A stretch of DNA of 64,000 nt, taken from positions 2,861,001-2,925,000 of the forward strand of contig NZ_CP013342.1 of assembly GCF_001610975.1 (NCBI RefSeq), in the 5' to 3' direction. The stretch comes from Sphingopyxis terrae subsp. terrae NBRC 15098 (lineage in GTDB: Bacteria > Pseudomonadota > Alphaproteobacteria > Sphingomonadales > Sphingomonadaceae). Below the pieces are notes generated by a model, which was not told where the DNA came from, did not search any database, and saw only the letters and a program-made list of their open reading frames with translations. Shown here piece after piece: positions 34,688 to 44,116 of this stretch (the stretch's first letter is position 1; each line of letters begins with the position of its first letter). Position numbers and translations under genes: made by a program.

Positions 34688-34718
34688 ACTATATGTCGCG
34701 ATTCGCTGACCATGTCAA
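34688..34718 (-). promoter_or_regulatory. Candidate sigma-70 type promoter for the UrcA gene
   Basis: On the minus strand TTGACA (34718-34713) and TATAGT (34693-34688) are separated by 19 bases, about 60 bases before the UrcA start. Near-consensus boxes are rare in this GC-rich DNA. The surrounding 100 bases contain several TGTCA/TGACA words that might bind a regulator. The spacer is longer than ideal. Confidence 0.45.
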
Positions 34719-34856
34719 CAACACATGACAAAAAGTTTTGTGACCGTGACAGGGTGCGCGATTTGATCGGCGACCAAATGGTGCCGAGCCTTGACCCTGC
34801 GCGCCCGCTGCGCCAAGGGCGGCGGCGATTGTTGCACCTGCGAAAGATGTGGACTC

Positions 34857-35780
34857 GTGGCCGATACGGCAGAAAAGAAACCACTCAGCTTTCAGGACAT
34901 GATCCTGACGCTTCACGATTATTGGAGCGCGCGGGGCTGTGCGATCCTGCAGCCCTATGACATGCGGGTGGGGGCAGGGACGTTTCACCCGGCGACCACG
35001 CTGCGCAGCCTGGGGCCGGAGCCGTGGAATGTCGCCTATGTCCAGCCGAGCCGTCGCCCGACCGACGGCCGCTATGGCGAGAACCCGAACCGCCTTCAGC
35101 ATTATTATCAGTATCAGGTGATCCTGAAGCCGTCGCCCGCCGACCTGCAGGAGCAATATCTCGGCAGCCTGGCCGCGATCGGCATCGATCCGCTGCTCCA
35201 CGATATCCGGTTCGTCGAGGATGACTGGGAATCGCCGACGCTCGGCGCATGGGGGCTGGGCTGGGAAGTCTGGTGCGACGGGATGGAAGTCACCCAGTTC
35301 ACTTATTTTCAGCAGATGGGCGGCTTCGACTGCAAACCCGTCGCGGGCGAGCTGACCTATGGGCTCGAACGCCTCGCCATGTATATCCAGAATGTCGACA
35401 ATGTGTACGACCTCAGGTTTTCCGACCCCGTCGGCGACGTGCCGGGTTTGAGCTATGGCGATGTCTTCCTCGAAAACGAGCGCCAATTCTCGAAATGGAA
35501 TTTCGAGGTTGCCGACACCGATACGCTGTTCGCGGGGTTCAAGGCGGCCGAAGACGAATGCAAGCGCGCGATTGCGGCGAATGTGCCGCTTGCTGCGTAC
35601 GACCAGGCGATCGAGGCGAGCCATTTGTTCAACCTCTTGCAAGCGCGCGGCGTGATCAGCGTGCAGGAACGCGCCAATTATATGGCGCGCGTCCGCGACC
35701 TCGCGAAGGGCAGCTGCAAGGCGTGGATCGACAGCCAGTCTGAGCGCTGGACCGAAAAATATCCGGGGTGGACGCTGTGA
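34857..35780 (+). CDS. glyQ: Glycyl-tRNA synthetase alpha subunit
   Basis: This 307-residue class II synthetase subunit has [57 protein letters not shown] and [20 protein letters not shown], covering motifs 1-3 and the Gly-binding pocket. With GlyS it forms the alpha2-beta2 glycyl-tRNA synthetase. GTG at 34857 gives a normal family length. An open frame continues upstream through a Cys-rich stretch from a TTG, but no homologous extension is expected. The stop overlaps the glyS start (GTGA). Confidence 0.93.
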   Translation: MADTAEKKPLSFQDMILTLHDYWSARGCAILQPYDMRVGAGTFHPATTLRSLGPEPWNVAYVQPSRRPTDGRYGENPNRLQHYYQYQVILKPSPADLQEQYLGSLAAIGIDPLLHDIRFVEDDWESPTLGAWGLGWEVWCDGMEVTQFTYFQQMGGFDCKPVAGELTYGLERLAMYIQNVDNVYDLRFSDPVGDVPGLSYGDVFLENERQFSKWNFEVADTDTLFAGFKAAEDECKRAIAANVPLAAYDQAIEASHLFNLLQARGVISVQERANYMARVRDLAKGSCKAWIDSQSERWTEKYPGWTL

Positions 35781-38023
35781 CCGACTTTCTTCTCGAACTG
35801 CGCAGCGAGGAAATCCCCGCCCGGATGCAGGCGGGCGCGCGTGCCGAGCTGGAAAAGCTGTTCCGCGCGCAGATGGCAGCGGCGGGCATCGACGTCGGCG
35901 ATCTGACCATCTGGTCGACCCCGCGCCGACTTGCGCTGATCGCAAAGGGGCTTCCGCAAGCGACCGCTGCGGTCAGCGAGGAAATCAAAGGGCCGCGCAG
36001 CAGCGCGCCGCCGCAGGCGCTCGAAGGCTTCCTCCGCAAGACCGGGTTGACGCAGGATCAACTCGAAGATCGCGATGGCGTTTACTTCGCCGTCATCGAC
36101 AAGCCCGGCCGTGCGACGGCCGAGGTGCTCGCCGAGGCGATCCCCGCGATCGTCCGCGGCTTTACCTGGCCCAAGTCGATGCGCTGGGGCAAGGAAAGCG
36201 CAAGCAGCGAAAGCCTGCGCTGGGTGCGCCCGCTGTCGGGGATCGTCGCGATCTTCGGCGACGAATTGGTGCCGTGCGAAATCGGCGGGATCGCCAGCGG
36301 CTTCGTGACGCGCGGCCACCGCTTTCATTGCCCCGGCGAAATCACCATCGGATCGGCGGCGGATTATGCCGAAAAGCTGCGCGCCTGCCACGTCATCGTC
36401 GACCATGAGGAGCGGCAGGCGATCGTTCGCGATGGCGCCGCCAAGGCCGCGGCCGACGCCGGGCTGAGCCTTGTCGAGGACGAGGGGCTGGTGATCGAGA
36501 ATGCCGGCCTCACCGAATGGCCGGTGCCCTTGCTCGGCCGCTTCGATGAAGCGTTTCTGGAGGTACCGCCCGAGGTCATCCAGCTTACCGCGCGCGTGAA
36601 CCAGAAATATTTCGTCGTGAACGGCAAGGACGGCAAGCTTGCCAACGGCTTCGTCTGCACCGCGAACATCGACGCCAAGGACGGCGGCGCGGAGATCGTT
36701 GCAGGCAACCGCAAAGTGCTGGCGGCGCGGCTTTCGGATGCGCGCTTCTTCTGGGAACAGGACCAGAAAAAGACGCTTGCGCAGCATGCCGAAAAGCTCG
36801 CGAACATCACCTTCCACGAAAAGCTCGGCACCGTTGCCGACAAGGTCGAGCGCGTCGCGAAGCTCGCCGAATGGTTGGCAAGCGAAGGCATCGTCCCGAA
36901 CTGCGACCCCGCGTTCGCGCGGCAGGCGGCCGAACTGGCGAAGGCCGACCTCGTCACTGAAATGGTCGGCGAATTCCCCGAATTGCAGGGCCTGATGGGC
37001 GGCTATTACGCCCGTGCCGAAGGCCTGCCCGATTCGGTCGCCGACGCGATCCGCGACCATTACAAGCCGGTCGGGCAGGGCGACGATGTGCCGACGGCGC
37101 CGGTGACGGTGGCCGTGGCGCTGGCGGACAAGTTGGATAGCTTCGGTGGCTTTTTTGCGATCGACGAACGGCCCACCGGCTCAAAAGACCCATTTGCATT
37201 GCGGCGGTCAGTAATTGGTATCGCATCTATCGTTCTCGCAAACGGGCTTCGTTTCTCATTGCAGGATGCCATGAAATGGTCGGTGGGGCGGGTTGTCGCC
37301 GGGCGCATCGGTAAGGAGCACGCTCAGCATGCCAATGCGATTGAAGGCGCGTTGGTTGCTGCTGGATTGGCTTCATCTGGTCAGCCAATTGAAGATTATA
37401 AAGAGACGCACCTTTTGCCGAATATAGACGCATTGGCGGCAGAGGCGTTTGATCGGGCCGTCACCGTATCCGGTGAAATGATGAACTTTGTGGCCGACCG
37501 CCTCAAAGTTCAACAACGCGAAGCCGGTGTTCGTCACGACCTGATCGACGCGGTGTTTGCGCTCGGCGGCGAGGATGATCTTGTTCGGCTGCTCGCGCGC
37601 GTGAAGGCGTTGCAGGCGTTTATGGCGACCGAGGACGGCGCCAATCTGCTTGCGGGCTACAAGCGCGCGGCGAATATATTGAAGCAAGCGGAAAAAGACG
37701 TTGTCCCCGCGCAGGCGGGGACCGCTGGCGGCACTGCTCCCACGATAACGGCCTCCGCCTTCGCGGGGGCGACGGATGTGGACAAGGCGTTGCTCGCCGC
37801 GCTTGATGCGGCTGAGCCTGCGGCGTCCGCCGCCGTCGCTGACGAACGCTTTACCGACGCCATGGCGGCGCTCGCCAGCCTGCGCGCGCCGATCGACGCC
37901 TTTTTCGACGGCGTGATGGTCAACGATCCCGACGAAGCGGTCCGCGCCTATCGGCTCGGCCTGCTGTCGCGCTTTACCGGCGCGGTGCATGGCGTTGCCG
38001 ATTTCTCGACGATCGAGGGCTGA
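35777..38023 (+). CDS. glyS: Glycyl-tRNA synthetase beta subunit (with in-frame repeat insertion)
   Basis: This 748-residue protein is about 50 residues longer than most GlyS proteins. It opens with [15 protein letters not shown], contains [18 protein letters not shown], the HD-like domain around [20 protein letters not shown], and a C-terminal anticodon-binding region. Residues about 642-666 ([20 protein letters not shown] and following) are encoded by a double-hairpin palindromic repeat kept in frame. The tract 37141-37560 has about 55% GC by hand count, against about 70% in sampled nearby segments, with more A/T-ending codons. The GTG start overlaps glyQ by four bases. The gene appears intact and functional. 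Confidence 0.93.
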   Translation: MTDFLLELRSEEIPARMQAGARAELEKLFRAQMAAAGIDVGDLTIWSTPRRLALIAKGLPQATAAVSEEIKGPRSSAPPQALEGFLRKTGLTQDQLEDRDGVYFAVIDKPGRATAEVLAEAIPAIVRGFTWPKSMRWGKESASSESLRWVRPLSGIVAIFGDELVPCEIGGIASGFVTRGHRFHCPGEITIGSAADYAEKLRACHVIVDHEERQAIVRDGAAKAAADAGLSLVEDEGLVIENAGLTEWPVPLLGRFDEAFLEVPPEVIQLTARVNQKYFVVNGKDGKLANGFVCTANIDAKDGGAEIVAGNRKVLAARLSDARFFWEQDQKKTLAQHAEKLANITFHEKLGTVADKVERVAKLAEWLASEGIVPNCDPAFARQAAELAKADLVTEMVGEFPELQGLMGGYYARAEGLPDSVADAIRDHYKPVGQGDDVPTAPVTVAVALADKLDSFGGFFAIDERPTGSKDPFALRRSVIGIASIVLANGLRFSLQDAMKWSVGRVVAGRIGKEHAQHANAIEGALVAAGLASSGQPIEDYKETHLLPNIDALAAEAFDRAVTVSGEMMNFVADRLKVQQREAGVRHDLIDAVFALGGEDDLVRLLARVKALQAFMATEDGANLLAGYKRAANILKQAEKDVVPAQAGTAGGTAPTITASAFAGATDVDKALLAALDAAEPAASAAVADERFTDAMAALASLRAPIDAFFDGVMVNDPDEAVRAYRLGLLSRFTGAVHGVADFSTIEG
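37701..37773. repeat. Palindromic REP/BIME-like element inside glyS
   Basis: Two hairpins lie in opposite orientation: GTCCCCGC-GCAG-GCGGGGAC (37703-37722) and GCCTCCGC-CTTC-GCGGGGGC (37751-37770). The second is close to the reverse complement of the first. They are joined by about 28 bases. The element is in frame within glyS and encodes a small-residue, probably surface-exposed loop. This resembles a bacterial interspersed mosaic element inserted in a coding sequence. Confidence 0.75.
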
Positions 38024-38135
38024 CGCGCCGGCTATCCGCCAGAGCTTATAACGAACGAAGTAAAACTGAATCGACCAACCGCGATTGCATACCTATCCAG
38101 CCGCGACCTCCTCCCCGGGGCAGCAGGAGTAAGAC

Positions 38136-40796
38136 ATGACGAAGATGGTGCATTTGTTCGGCGGCGCGGCCACGACGGCCGAGCGTTCGAAGGAATTGCT
38201 GGGTGGCAAGGGATCGAACCTTGCCGAAATGGCGTCGATCGGCCTGCCGGTCCCGCCGGGCTTTACGATCACCACCGACGTCTGCACCGCCTATTACGCC
38301 AATGGCGAAGCGTTTCCCGACGGCCTGACCGCGGACGTCGAAAGCGGCATCGCACATATCGAGGGGATCACCGGCAAGCGGTTCGGCGATGCGGCGAACC
38401 CGTTGCTCGTCTCGGTCCGGTCGGGCGCGCGCGTGTCGATGCCGGGGATGATGGACACCGTCCTCAACCTCGGGCTCAACGATGCGACCGTTGCGGGGCT
38501 TTCCGAAGCCTCGGGCGACCCGCGTTTCGCGTGGGACAGCTATCGCCGCTTCATCCAGATGTATGCCGACGTCGTCATGGGCCTGGACCATGCCGAGTTC
38601 GAGGAAGCGCTGGAAATCGCTAAGGAAGACAAGGGCTTTTTCCTCGATACGGAGATGTCGGCCGAAGACTGGCAGGCGCTCGTCAAGGAATATCAGGCGA
38701 TCGTCGAGCGCGAGACCGGCGCACCCTTCCCGCAGGAACCGAAGGATCAGCTGTGGGGCGCGATCGGCGCCGTCTTCGCCAGCTGGGAAAGCGACCGTGC
38801 GAAAGTCTATCGCCGCCTGAACTCGATCCCCGGCGAATGGGGCACCGCGGTCAATGTGCAGGCGATGGTGTTCGGCAATATGGGCGACACATCGGCGACC
38901 GGCGTTGCCTTCACGCGCGATCCCGCGACCGGCGAGCGTGCGTGGTACGGCGAATGGCTGATCAATGCGCAGGGCGAGGACGTCGTCGCCGGCATCCGCA
39001 CCCCGCAATATCTGACGAAGATCGCGCGCGAAAAGGCGGGGGCCAAGCCGCTGTCGATGGAAGAGGCGATGCCCGAAACCTTCGGGGAATTGGGCCGCGT
39101 CTTCGACACGCTCGAAACCCATTACCGCGACATGCAGGATATCGAATTCACCGTCGAACGCGGAACGCTGTGGATGCTGCAGACGCGCAGCGGCAAGCGC
39201 ACCGCCAAGGCGGCGCTGCGCATCGCCGTCGAAATGGCGGCCGAAGGGCTGATTTCCGAAGAGGAAGCGGTCGGCCGCGTCGATCCGGGCGCGCTCGACC
39301 AACTGCTCCACCCGACGCTCGATCCCAAGGCGCCGCGCGACGTGCTGACCAAGGGTCTGCCCGCCAGCCCCGGCGCCGCATCGGGCAAGATCATGTTCGA
39401 TGCCGACAGCGCCGAAAAGGCGGCGGGCATGGGTGAGGCGGTGATCCTCGTCCGCGTCGAAACCAGCCCTGAGGATATCCACGGCATGCACGCCGCCAAG
39501 GGCATCCTGACCGCGCGCGGCGGGATGACGAGCCACGCGGCGGTGGTTGCGCGCGGCATGGGGCGCCCCTGCGTCTCGGGCGCCGGCGGGCTGGCGATCG
39601 ACGGCAATGCGCGCGTGCTGCGCGTCGCGGGGCGCGAGCTTCGCGAAGGCGATGTCATCACGCTCGACGGGTCGACCGGCGAAGTGATGGCGGGTGAGGT
39701 TCCGACGCTCCAGCCCGAACTGGTCGGCGATTTCGGCACGCTGATGGGCTGGGCAGACAAGGTGCGCCGCATGAAGGTGCGCACCAACGCCGAAACCCCC
39801 GCCGACGCGCAGGTCGCGCGCGATTTCGGCGCCGAGGGTATCGGGCTTTGCCGCACCGAGCATATGTTCTTCGACGCCGCGCGGATCACCGCGGTGCGCG
39901 AGATGATCCTGGCCGACAGCGAGGACGGCCGCCGCGCCGCGCTCGCCAAGCTGCTGCCCGAACAGCGCGGCGACTTTGCCGCGATCTTCGGTGTGATGGC
40001 GGGACTACCGGTCACGATCCGGCTGCTTGACCCGCCGCTGCACGAATTTCTGCCGACGCGCGAGGAGGATTTTGCCGATGTCGCCGCCGCGGCAGGGGTG
40101 GGGGTCGAGGCGCTGAAGGCGCGGGCGAACGAACTCCATGAATTCAACCCGATGCTCGGTCACCGCGGTTGCCGCCTTGGCGTCACTTACCCCGAAATCT
40201 ACGAGATGCAGGCGCGCGCGATCTTCGAGGCGGCGTGCGACGTCGCTGCCGAAACCGGCGCGGCCCCGATCCCCGAGGTGATGATCCCGCTGGTCGCGAC
40301 GCGCCGCGAATTCGATCTGATGAAGGCGGTCGTTGACGCGCAGGCAAAGGCGGTGTTCGCCGAAAAGGGGCGCGAGATCGCCTATCTTGTCGGCACGATG
40401 ATCGAGCTGCCGCGCGCCGCGCTGATGGCGGGCGAAATCGCGGAAACGGCCGAATTCTTCAGCTTCGGCACCAATGACCTGACCCAGACGACGATCGGTA
40501 TCAGCCGCGACGACGCCGGCCGCTTCCTGACGCAATATGTCGACAAGGGCATCTTCTTGACCGATCCGTTCGTCAGCCTTGACGTCGAAGGTGTCGGACA
40601 GCTGATCGAGATCGCGGCCGAGCGCGGCCGTGGTGCCCGCGCGGGGATCAAGATGGGCATTTGCGGCGAGCATGGCGGCGATGCGCCGAGCATCCACTTC
40701 TGCGAACAGACCGGGCTCGACTATGTCAGCGCCTCGCCCTACCGTGTGCCCATCGCACGTCTGGCAGCAGCACAGGCGGCGCTGAAGAGGGGATGA
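38136..40796 (+). CDS. ppdK: Pyruvate, phosphate dikinase
   Basis: This is an 886-residue enzyme. The N-terminal ATP-binding domain (LLGGKGSNLAEMASIGLPVP, SGARVSMPGMMDTVLNLGLN) leads to the swivelling domain with GGMTSHAAVVARGMGRPCV carrying the phosphorylated His (about residue 460). The C-terminal PEP/pyruvate barrel contains LCRTEHMFF, GHRGCRLGVTYPEI, SFGTNDLTQTTIGISRDDAG and GICGEHGGD. It interconverts pyruvate + ATP + Pi and PEP + AMP + PPi, linking glycolysis and gluconeogenesis. AGGAG precedes the ATG. The length is typical. A small DUF1214 gene starts four bases after its stop. Confidence 0.96.
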   Translation: MTKMVHLFGGAATTAERSKELLGGKGSNLAEMASIGLPVPPGFTITTDVCTAYYANGEAFPDGLTADVESGIAHIEGITGKRFGDAANPLLVSVRSGARVSMPGMMDTVLNLGLNDATVAGLSEASGDPRFAWDSYRRFIQMYADVVMGLDHAEFEEALEIAKEDKGFFLDTEMSAEDWQALVKEYQAIVERETGAPFPQEPKDQLWGAIGAVFASWESDRAKVYRRLNSIPGEWGTAVNVQAMVFGNMGDTSATGVAFTRDPATGERAWYGEWLINAQGEDVVAGIRTPQYLTKIAREKAGAKPLSMEEAMPETFGELGRVFDTLETHYRDMQDIEFTVERGTLWMLQTRSGKRTAKAALRIAVEMAAEGLISEEEAVGRVDPGALDQLLHPTLDPKAPRDVLTKGLPASPGAASGKIMFDADSAEKAAGMGEAVILVRVETSPEDIHGMHAAKGILTARGGMTSHAAVVARGMGRPCVSGAGGLAIDGNARVLRVAGRELREGDVITLDGSTGEVMAGEVPTLQPELVGDFGTLMGWADKVRRMKVRTNAETPADAQVARDFGAEGIGLCRTEHMFFDAARITAVREMILADSEDGRRAALAKLLPEQRGDFAAIFGVMAGLPVTIRLLDPPLHEFLPTREEDFADVAAAAGVGVEALKARANELHEFNPMLGHRGCRLGVTYPEIYEMQARAIFEAACDVAAETGAAPIPEVMIPLVATRREFDLMKAVVDAQAKAVFAEKGREIAYLVGTMIELPRAALMAGEIAETAEFFSFGTNDLTQTTIGISRDDAGRFLTQYVDKGIFLTDPFVSLDVEGVGQLIEIAAERGRGARAGIKMGICGEHGGDAPSIHFCEQTGLDYVSASPYRVPIARLAAAQAALKRG

Positions 40797-40800
40797 CGCC

Positions 40801-41376
40801 ATGAAGAGCTGGCACCGCTATGCGATCACCCTGGTGGGCGGGATAGCGGTGGGGCTCGGCGGCGCCTGGGGTCTGACCCGTGGCGGGCTCGGCGATGGCG
40901 CGATCCGCAACGGCCCGTGGACGACGTCGCTCGGCTATGGGACGAAGGCGACCGATCCGCTGACGCGCGCGATGGTCGCGCGGTCGGGGCTGCTCGCGCT
41001 GCCGGCAAAGGAGACGCTCTACTGGATGGCGCGCACCGACGCCTCGGGCGCGCGGCTTGACGGCAATTGCCGCTACCGTCTGTCGGGAAAGCCGCTCGAT
41101 GCGCGCTGGTGGAGCGTGACCGTCTATGACGCCAAAGGCTATCTGGTCGCCAATCCCGCGAATATCTGGTCGGTCAACGGCGCCGGTGTCCCGCTCGACG
41201 ACAAGGGCGAATGGCACGTCACCATAGCGCCCGACCGGCCCGCCGATGGCGCCTGGCTTCCCGGGATCAAGGGGCAGCCGTTCGACCTGACGCTGCGCAT
41301 GTACAATCCGGGCGCAGGCGTCCGCGCCGCGCCATCGGCGGCCGCGCTGCCCGCGATCGTCAAGGAGGGGTGCTGA
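40801..41376 (+). CDS. DUF1214 protein
   Basis: This 191-residue protein has an N-terminal membrane anchor (YAITLVGGIAVGLGGAWGL). The mature part matches the DUF1214 domain: NCRYRLSGKPLDARWWSVTV, YDAKGYLVANPANIWSVNG, HVTIAPDRP and FDLTLRMYNPGAGV. In many bacteria DUF1214 and DUF1254 are two halves of one exported protein. Here they are separate neighbouring genes, one base apart. The function is unknown. It follows ppdK after four bases and may be cotranscribed with it. Confidence 0.85.
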   Translation: MKSWHRYAITLVGGIAVGLGGAWGLTRGGLGDGAIRNGPWTTSLGYGTKATDPLTRAMVARSGLLALPAKETLYWMARTDASGARLDGNCRYRLSGKPLDARWWSVTVYDAKGYLVANPANIWSVNGAGVPLDDKGEWHVTIAPDRPADGAWLPGIKGQPFDLTLRMYNPGAGVRAAPSAAALPAIVKEGC

Positions 41377-41377
41377 C

Positions 41378-41905
41378 ATGCGCCGCTGGATCGGACCGCT
41401 CGCTTTCGGGCTGATCGTCGCGTTCGCGGTCGGCTATGCGGCCATCGCCGCCATCCCCTATGGCATGATGAAGATCGCGATGGACCGGCTTGGACGCGGC
41501 GGCATCAATCAGATGTCGCAGGGACCGCTCGCGACGCCCGCGCGCCAGCCTGTCGTGCGGCCGAGCCCCGATCTTGCCTATTCCAGCTGTCCGTTCGACC
41601 TTGCGGCGGGGCCGCTCGAGATTATGGTCGTGCCGGTCCCGGGGCGCTATTCTTCGCTCAGCATCTTCGATGCCGCGACCGACGTCGCCTTCGTTCGCAA
41701 TGACGTCGAAGCGGGCGGAAAACCCTATCGAATCATCGTCGCGCGCGAAGGGCAGGTGGTGCCGCCGGGCGCCGAAGTGGTGCGCGTCGGCCACGATCGC
41801 GGGATTGCGCTGATTCGCCTGCTGCTGAAGGATCCTGCGGAAATCGGGTCGCTCGACGCAATTCGCCGCCAATCGACCTGTCGAACCGTCACAAAGTCGA
41901 AATAG
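41378..41905 (+). CDS. DUF1254 protein
   Basis: This 175-residue protein has an N-terminal hydrophobic segment (IGPLAFGLIVAFAVGYAAIAA) and a DUF1254 domain (LAYSSCPFDLAAGPLEIMVV, RYSSLSIFDAATDVAFVRND, GQVVPPGAEVVRV). A Cys pair (SSC and QSTC) may be oxidised in the periplasm. It starts one base after the DUF1214 gene, so the two products probably act as a complex. Biochemical function is unknown. A tRNA gene follows. Confidence 0.85.
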   Translation: MRRWIGPLAFGLIVAFAVGYAAIAAIPYGMMKIAMDRLGRGGINQMSQGPLATPARQPVVRPSPDLAYSSCPFDLAAGPLEIMVVPVPGRYSSLSIFDAATDVAFVRNDVEAGGKPYRIIVAREGQVVPPGAEVVRVGHDRGIALIRLLLKDPAEIGSLDAIRRQSTCRTVTKSK

Positions 41906-41949
41906 GGGGTTGCACGCCCCGCCGACTGCTCCTAAAGGCACCGCTCCAC

Positions 41950-42026
41950 GCACCCGTAGCTCAGCTGGATAGAGCATCAGACTACGAATCTGAGGGTCGG
42001 ACGTTCGAATCGTTCCGGGTGCGCCA
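41950..42026 (+). tRNA. tRNA-Arg (anticodon ACG)
   Basis: This 77-base cloverleaf is complete: acceptor GCACCCG pairs with CGGGTGC, the D arm is GCTC-AGCTGGATA-GAGC, the anticodon stem TCAGA/TCTGA holds the loop CTACGAA, giving anticodon ACG, and the T arm is GGACG-TTCGAAT-CGTTC. Discriminator G and the 3' CCA are encoded. It reads CGN arginine codons after adenosine-to-inosine editing of the wobble base. Confidence 0.96.
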
Positions 42027-42153
42027 TTTCCCTTTGCCATCGAAATTCAGGCTTCGCGGACGCGACCGTGCATAGCTATGCCCTGTTGCATCGCTGCCGG
42101 GCCTGCGACATTCCGGACGCGATCCGGCCATGATGGACCGGCGAGGGAGAGTC

Positions 42154-43125
42154 ATGAGCGAAGCCATCGTCACGGTCGATATCGGCGGCACGCACGCCCG
42201 TTTCGCGATCGCCGAGGTGGCGGCCGGCCGCGTTGTTTCGCTCGGGCCCGAAACGACGCTGCATACAAAGGATCACGCCAGCTTTCAGACCGCCTGGCAG
42301 GATTTCGAGCGGCGGCAGGGCGGTGCGCTCCCGCGCGCCGTCGCCATTGCGATCGCGGGGCCGACGCGTGGCGAGATCATTCGCTTCACCAACAATCCCT
42401 GGATCATTCGCCCGGCGCTGATCGGCGAGAAGCTGAATGTCGACCGCTATACGCTGGTCAATGATTTCGAGGCTGTCGGTCATGCGGTCGCGCAGGCCGA
42501 GGCGCAATATTTCGAGCGGCTGACAGGCCCGGACGAGCCACTTCCCGCGAAGGGAACGGTCAGCGTTATCGGCCCCGGGACCGGGCTTGGCGTCGCGCAT
42601 GTATGGCGCGATGGGACCGACTATCGCGTCCAGGCGACCGAAGGCGGACATGTCGATTTCGCGCCGCTCGACAGCATCGAGGATGCCATCCTCGCGCGGC
42701 TGCGCAAACGCCATCGCCGCGTGTCGGTAGAGCGTATCGTATCCGGTCCCGGCATCGTCGATATTTATGAAACGCTGGCGAGCATGGAAGGACGCGCGAT
42801 CACTCCGCTCGATGACCGCACGATATGGGCAGCGGCGATGAGCGGCGAGGATGCGCTGGCGGCTGCGGCTGCGGATCGCTTCTGTCTGTCGCTCGGCAGC
42901 GTTGCAGGCGACCTTGCGCTTGCACAGGGCGCCAGCGGCGTCGTGATCGCGGGGGGGCTTGGCCTGCGTATCCGCGACCAGCTCGTCCGGTCGGGCTTCC
43001 CCGAGCGCTTCGTCGCCAAGGGGCGCTTCGAGAATTTCATGGCGGCGATCCCGGTCAAATTGATCACCCATCCGCAGCCCGGCCTTTTCGGCGCCGCCGC
43101 AGCATTCGCGCGCCAGCATCGCTGA
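42154..43125 (+). CDS. glk: Glucokinase (bacterial Glk family)
   Basis: This 323-residue sugar kinase contains VTVDIGGTHARFAI (phosphate-1 loop), AIAGPTRGEIIRFTNNPWII, LVNDFEAVGHAVAQ with the catalytic Asp, IGPGTGLGVAHVW, and TEGGHVDFAP. It phosphorylates glucose with ATP and feeds the Entner-Doudoroff pathway common in sphingomonads. ATG at 42154 follows GAGGGAGA. A slightly longer in-frame start at 42130 is weaker. It stands just after the tRNA. Confidence 0.93.
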   Translation: MSEAIVTVDIGGTHARFAIAEVAAGRVVSLGPETTLHTKDHASFQTAWQDFERRQGGALPRAVAIAIAGPTRGEIIRFTNNPWIIRPALIGEKLNVDRYTLVNDFEAVGHAVAQAEAQYFERLTGPDEPLPAKGTVSVIGPGTGLGVAHVWRDGTDYRVQATEGGHVDFAPLDSIEDAILARLRKRHRRVSVERIVSGPGIVDIYETLASMEGRAITPLDDRTIWAAAMSGEDALAAAAADRFCLSLGSVAGDLALAQGASGVVIAGGLGLRIRDQLVRSGFPERFVAKGRFENFMAAIPVKLITHPQPGLFGAAAAFARQHR

Positions 43126-43170
43126 AAAAATCCGCTGGCGCGAGGACGCAAAAGGCGGCAGCAAGGGGGC

Positions 43171-43911
43171 ATGTCCGCGCGCCCCGTCCTCGGTATTATC
43201 GCCTGCAACCGCACCGTCGGGACAGAGGTCGCGCAAACGGTGATCAACCGCTATGCGACCGCCGCGATGCGCTACGCCGATTGCGCGGCGCTCATCATCC
43301 CGTCGCTTCCCGACCATATGCACGCGCGCGAGATCGTCGGGCGGCTCGACGGCGTGCTGCTCACCGGAACGCCGTCGAATGTCGCGCCGGCGCTCTATGG
43401 CGATCCGGCGGAAGGCGAGGGGCCGTTCGACCCCGATCGCGACCGGATGATGATCGAGCTTGTCGAAGCGACGGTCGCCGCGCAGCGCCCGCTGTTCGGC
43501 ATCTGCCGGGGTTTTCAGGAAATCAACGTGGCGTTGGGCGGAACGCTGCGCCGCGACACGTCGGCGAGCGACGAACTGCTGCACCATCACGCGCCCGACG
43601 ATGCCGCTTTCGACGCGATGTTCGATCATCGGCACAAGGTCGATCTCGTCGAAGGCGGCCTGCTTGCGTCGGCCTATGCCGCGCCCTCGCTAGAGGTCAA
43701 TTCGGTTCATTATCAGGGCATCGGCGCGCTCGCCGACAGCCTGGAGGTCGAAGCGCGTGCACCCGACGGACTGGTCGAGGCCTATAGCGCGCGGCCGAAC
43801 GGGGCGCCGCTGCTTGCGGTGCAATGGCACCCCGAATGGGCCGCCGACGGCGATGAGCAGAGCCAGACCTATTTCCACCTCCTTGGTCGCGCGTTAAGAG
43901 GCGAACTATGA
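43171..43911 (+). CDS. puuD: Gamma-glutamyl-gamma-aminobutyrate hydrolase (PuuD-like class I glutamine amidotransferase)
   Basis: This 246-residue amidotransferase has LDGVLLTGTPSNV, the nucleophile elbow GICRGFQEINVALGG with Cys112, LEVNSVHYQGI and VQWHPEW with the catalytic His. In the Puu pathway it releases GABA from gamma-glutamyl-GABA. It lies about 3 kb from the polyamine operon on the other strand. Assignment to PuuD rather than a general peptidase C26 protein is supported by this context. Confidence 0.86.
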   Translation: MSARPVLGIIACNRTVGTEVAQTVINRYATAAMRYADCAALIIPSLPDHMHAREIVGRLDGVLLTGTPSNVAPALYGDPAEGEGPFDPDRDRMMIELVEATVAAQRPLFGICRGFQEINVALGGTLRRDTSASDELLHHHAPDDAAFDAMFDHRHKVDLVEGGLLASAYAAPSLEVNSVHYQGIGALADSLEVEARAPDGLVEAYSARPNGAPLLAVQWHPEWAADGDEQSQTYFHLLGRALRGEL

Positions 43912-43977
43912 ACCGCCGCGTCACCCGATATGATCGCTATCTCGCGCGGATCAGCTTTTCGCCCTGATTGAAGAACG

Positions 43978-44098
43978 CCCCTCCCGCTGGCGGGAGGGGG
44001 CGGGGGTGGGGTGAGCCACAGGCGAACGTCCATCCTCTCGTCCTTCGGAGCGCGCTTCGCGCGTGCCCACCCCCAACCCCTCCCACCTGCGGGAGGGG
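43978..44098. repeat. GC-rich long inverted repeat (intergenic)
   Basis: This 121-bp element has CCCCTCCCGCTGGCGGGAGG at one end and a matching CCACCTGCGGGAGGGG at the other, with complementary GGGGGTGGG and CCCACCCCC arms inside and a GCGCGCTTCGCGCGT hairpin. The ends are themselves small palindromes. It lies between puuD and the aminotransferase gene and ends 18 bases before the latter's ATG. It appears to be a dispersed non-coding repeat of sphingomonads. I cannot test copy number here. Confidence 0.65.
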
Positions 44099-44116
44099 AA
44101 TTTCAGGATCAGAAAC

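Noticed and set aside
34791..34856. Cys-rich N-terminal extension of glyQ from an upstream TTG (CCTCERC region)
   Set aside because: GlyQ proteins start near the GTG at 34857. The extension looks like untranslated leader that happens to be open.
35777..38023. glyS as a frameshifted or pseudogene candidate because of odd composition and length
   Set aside because: The reading frame is intact through the low-GC tract and the repeat, and the C-terminal domain continues normally.
43978..44098. Possible CRISPR or small RNA gene in the GC-rich repeat
   Set aside because: There are no regularly spaced direct repeats or spacers. The structure is a nested inverted repeat.
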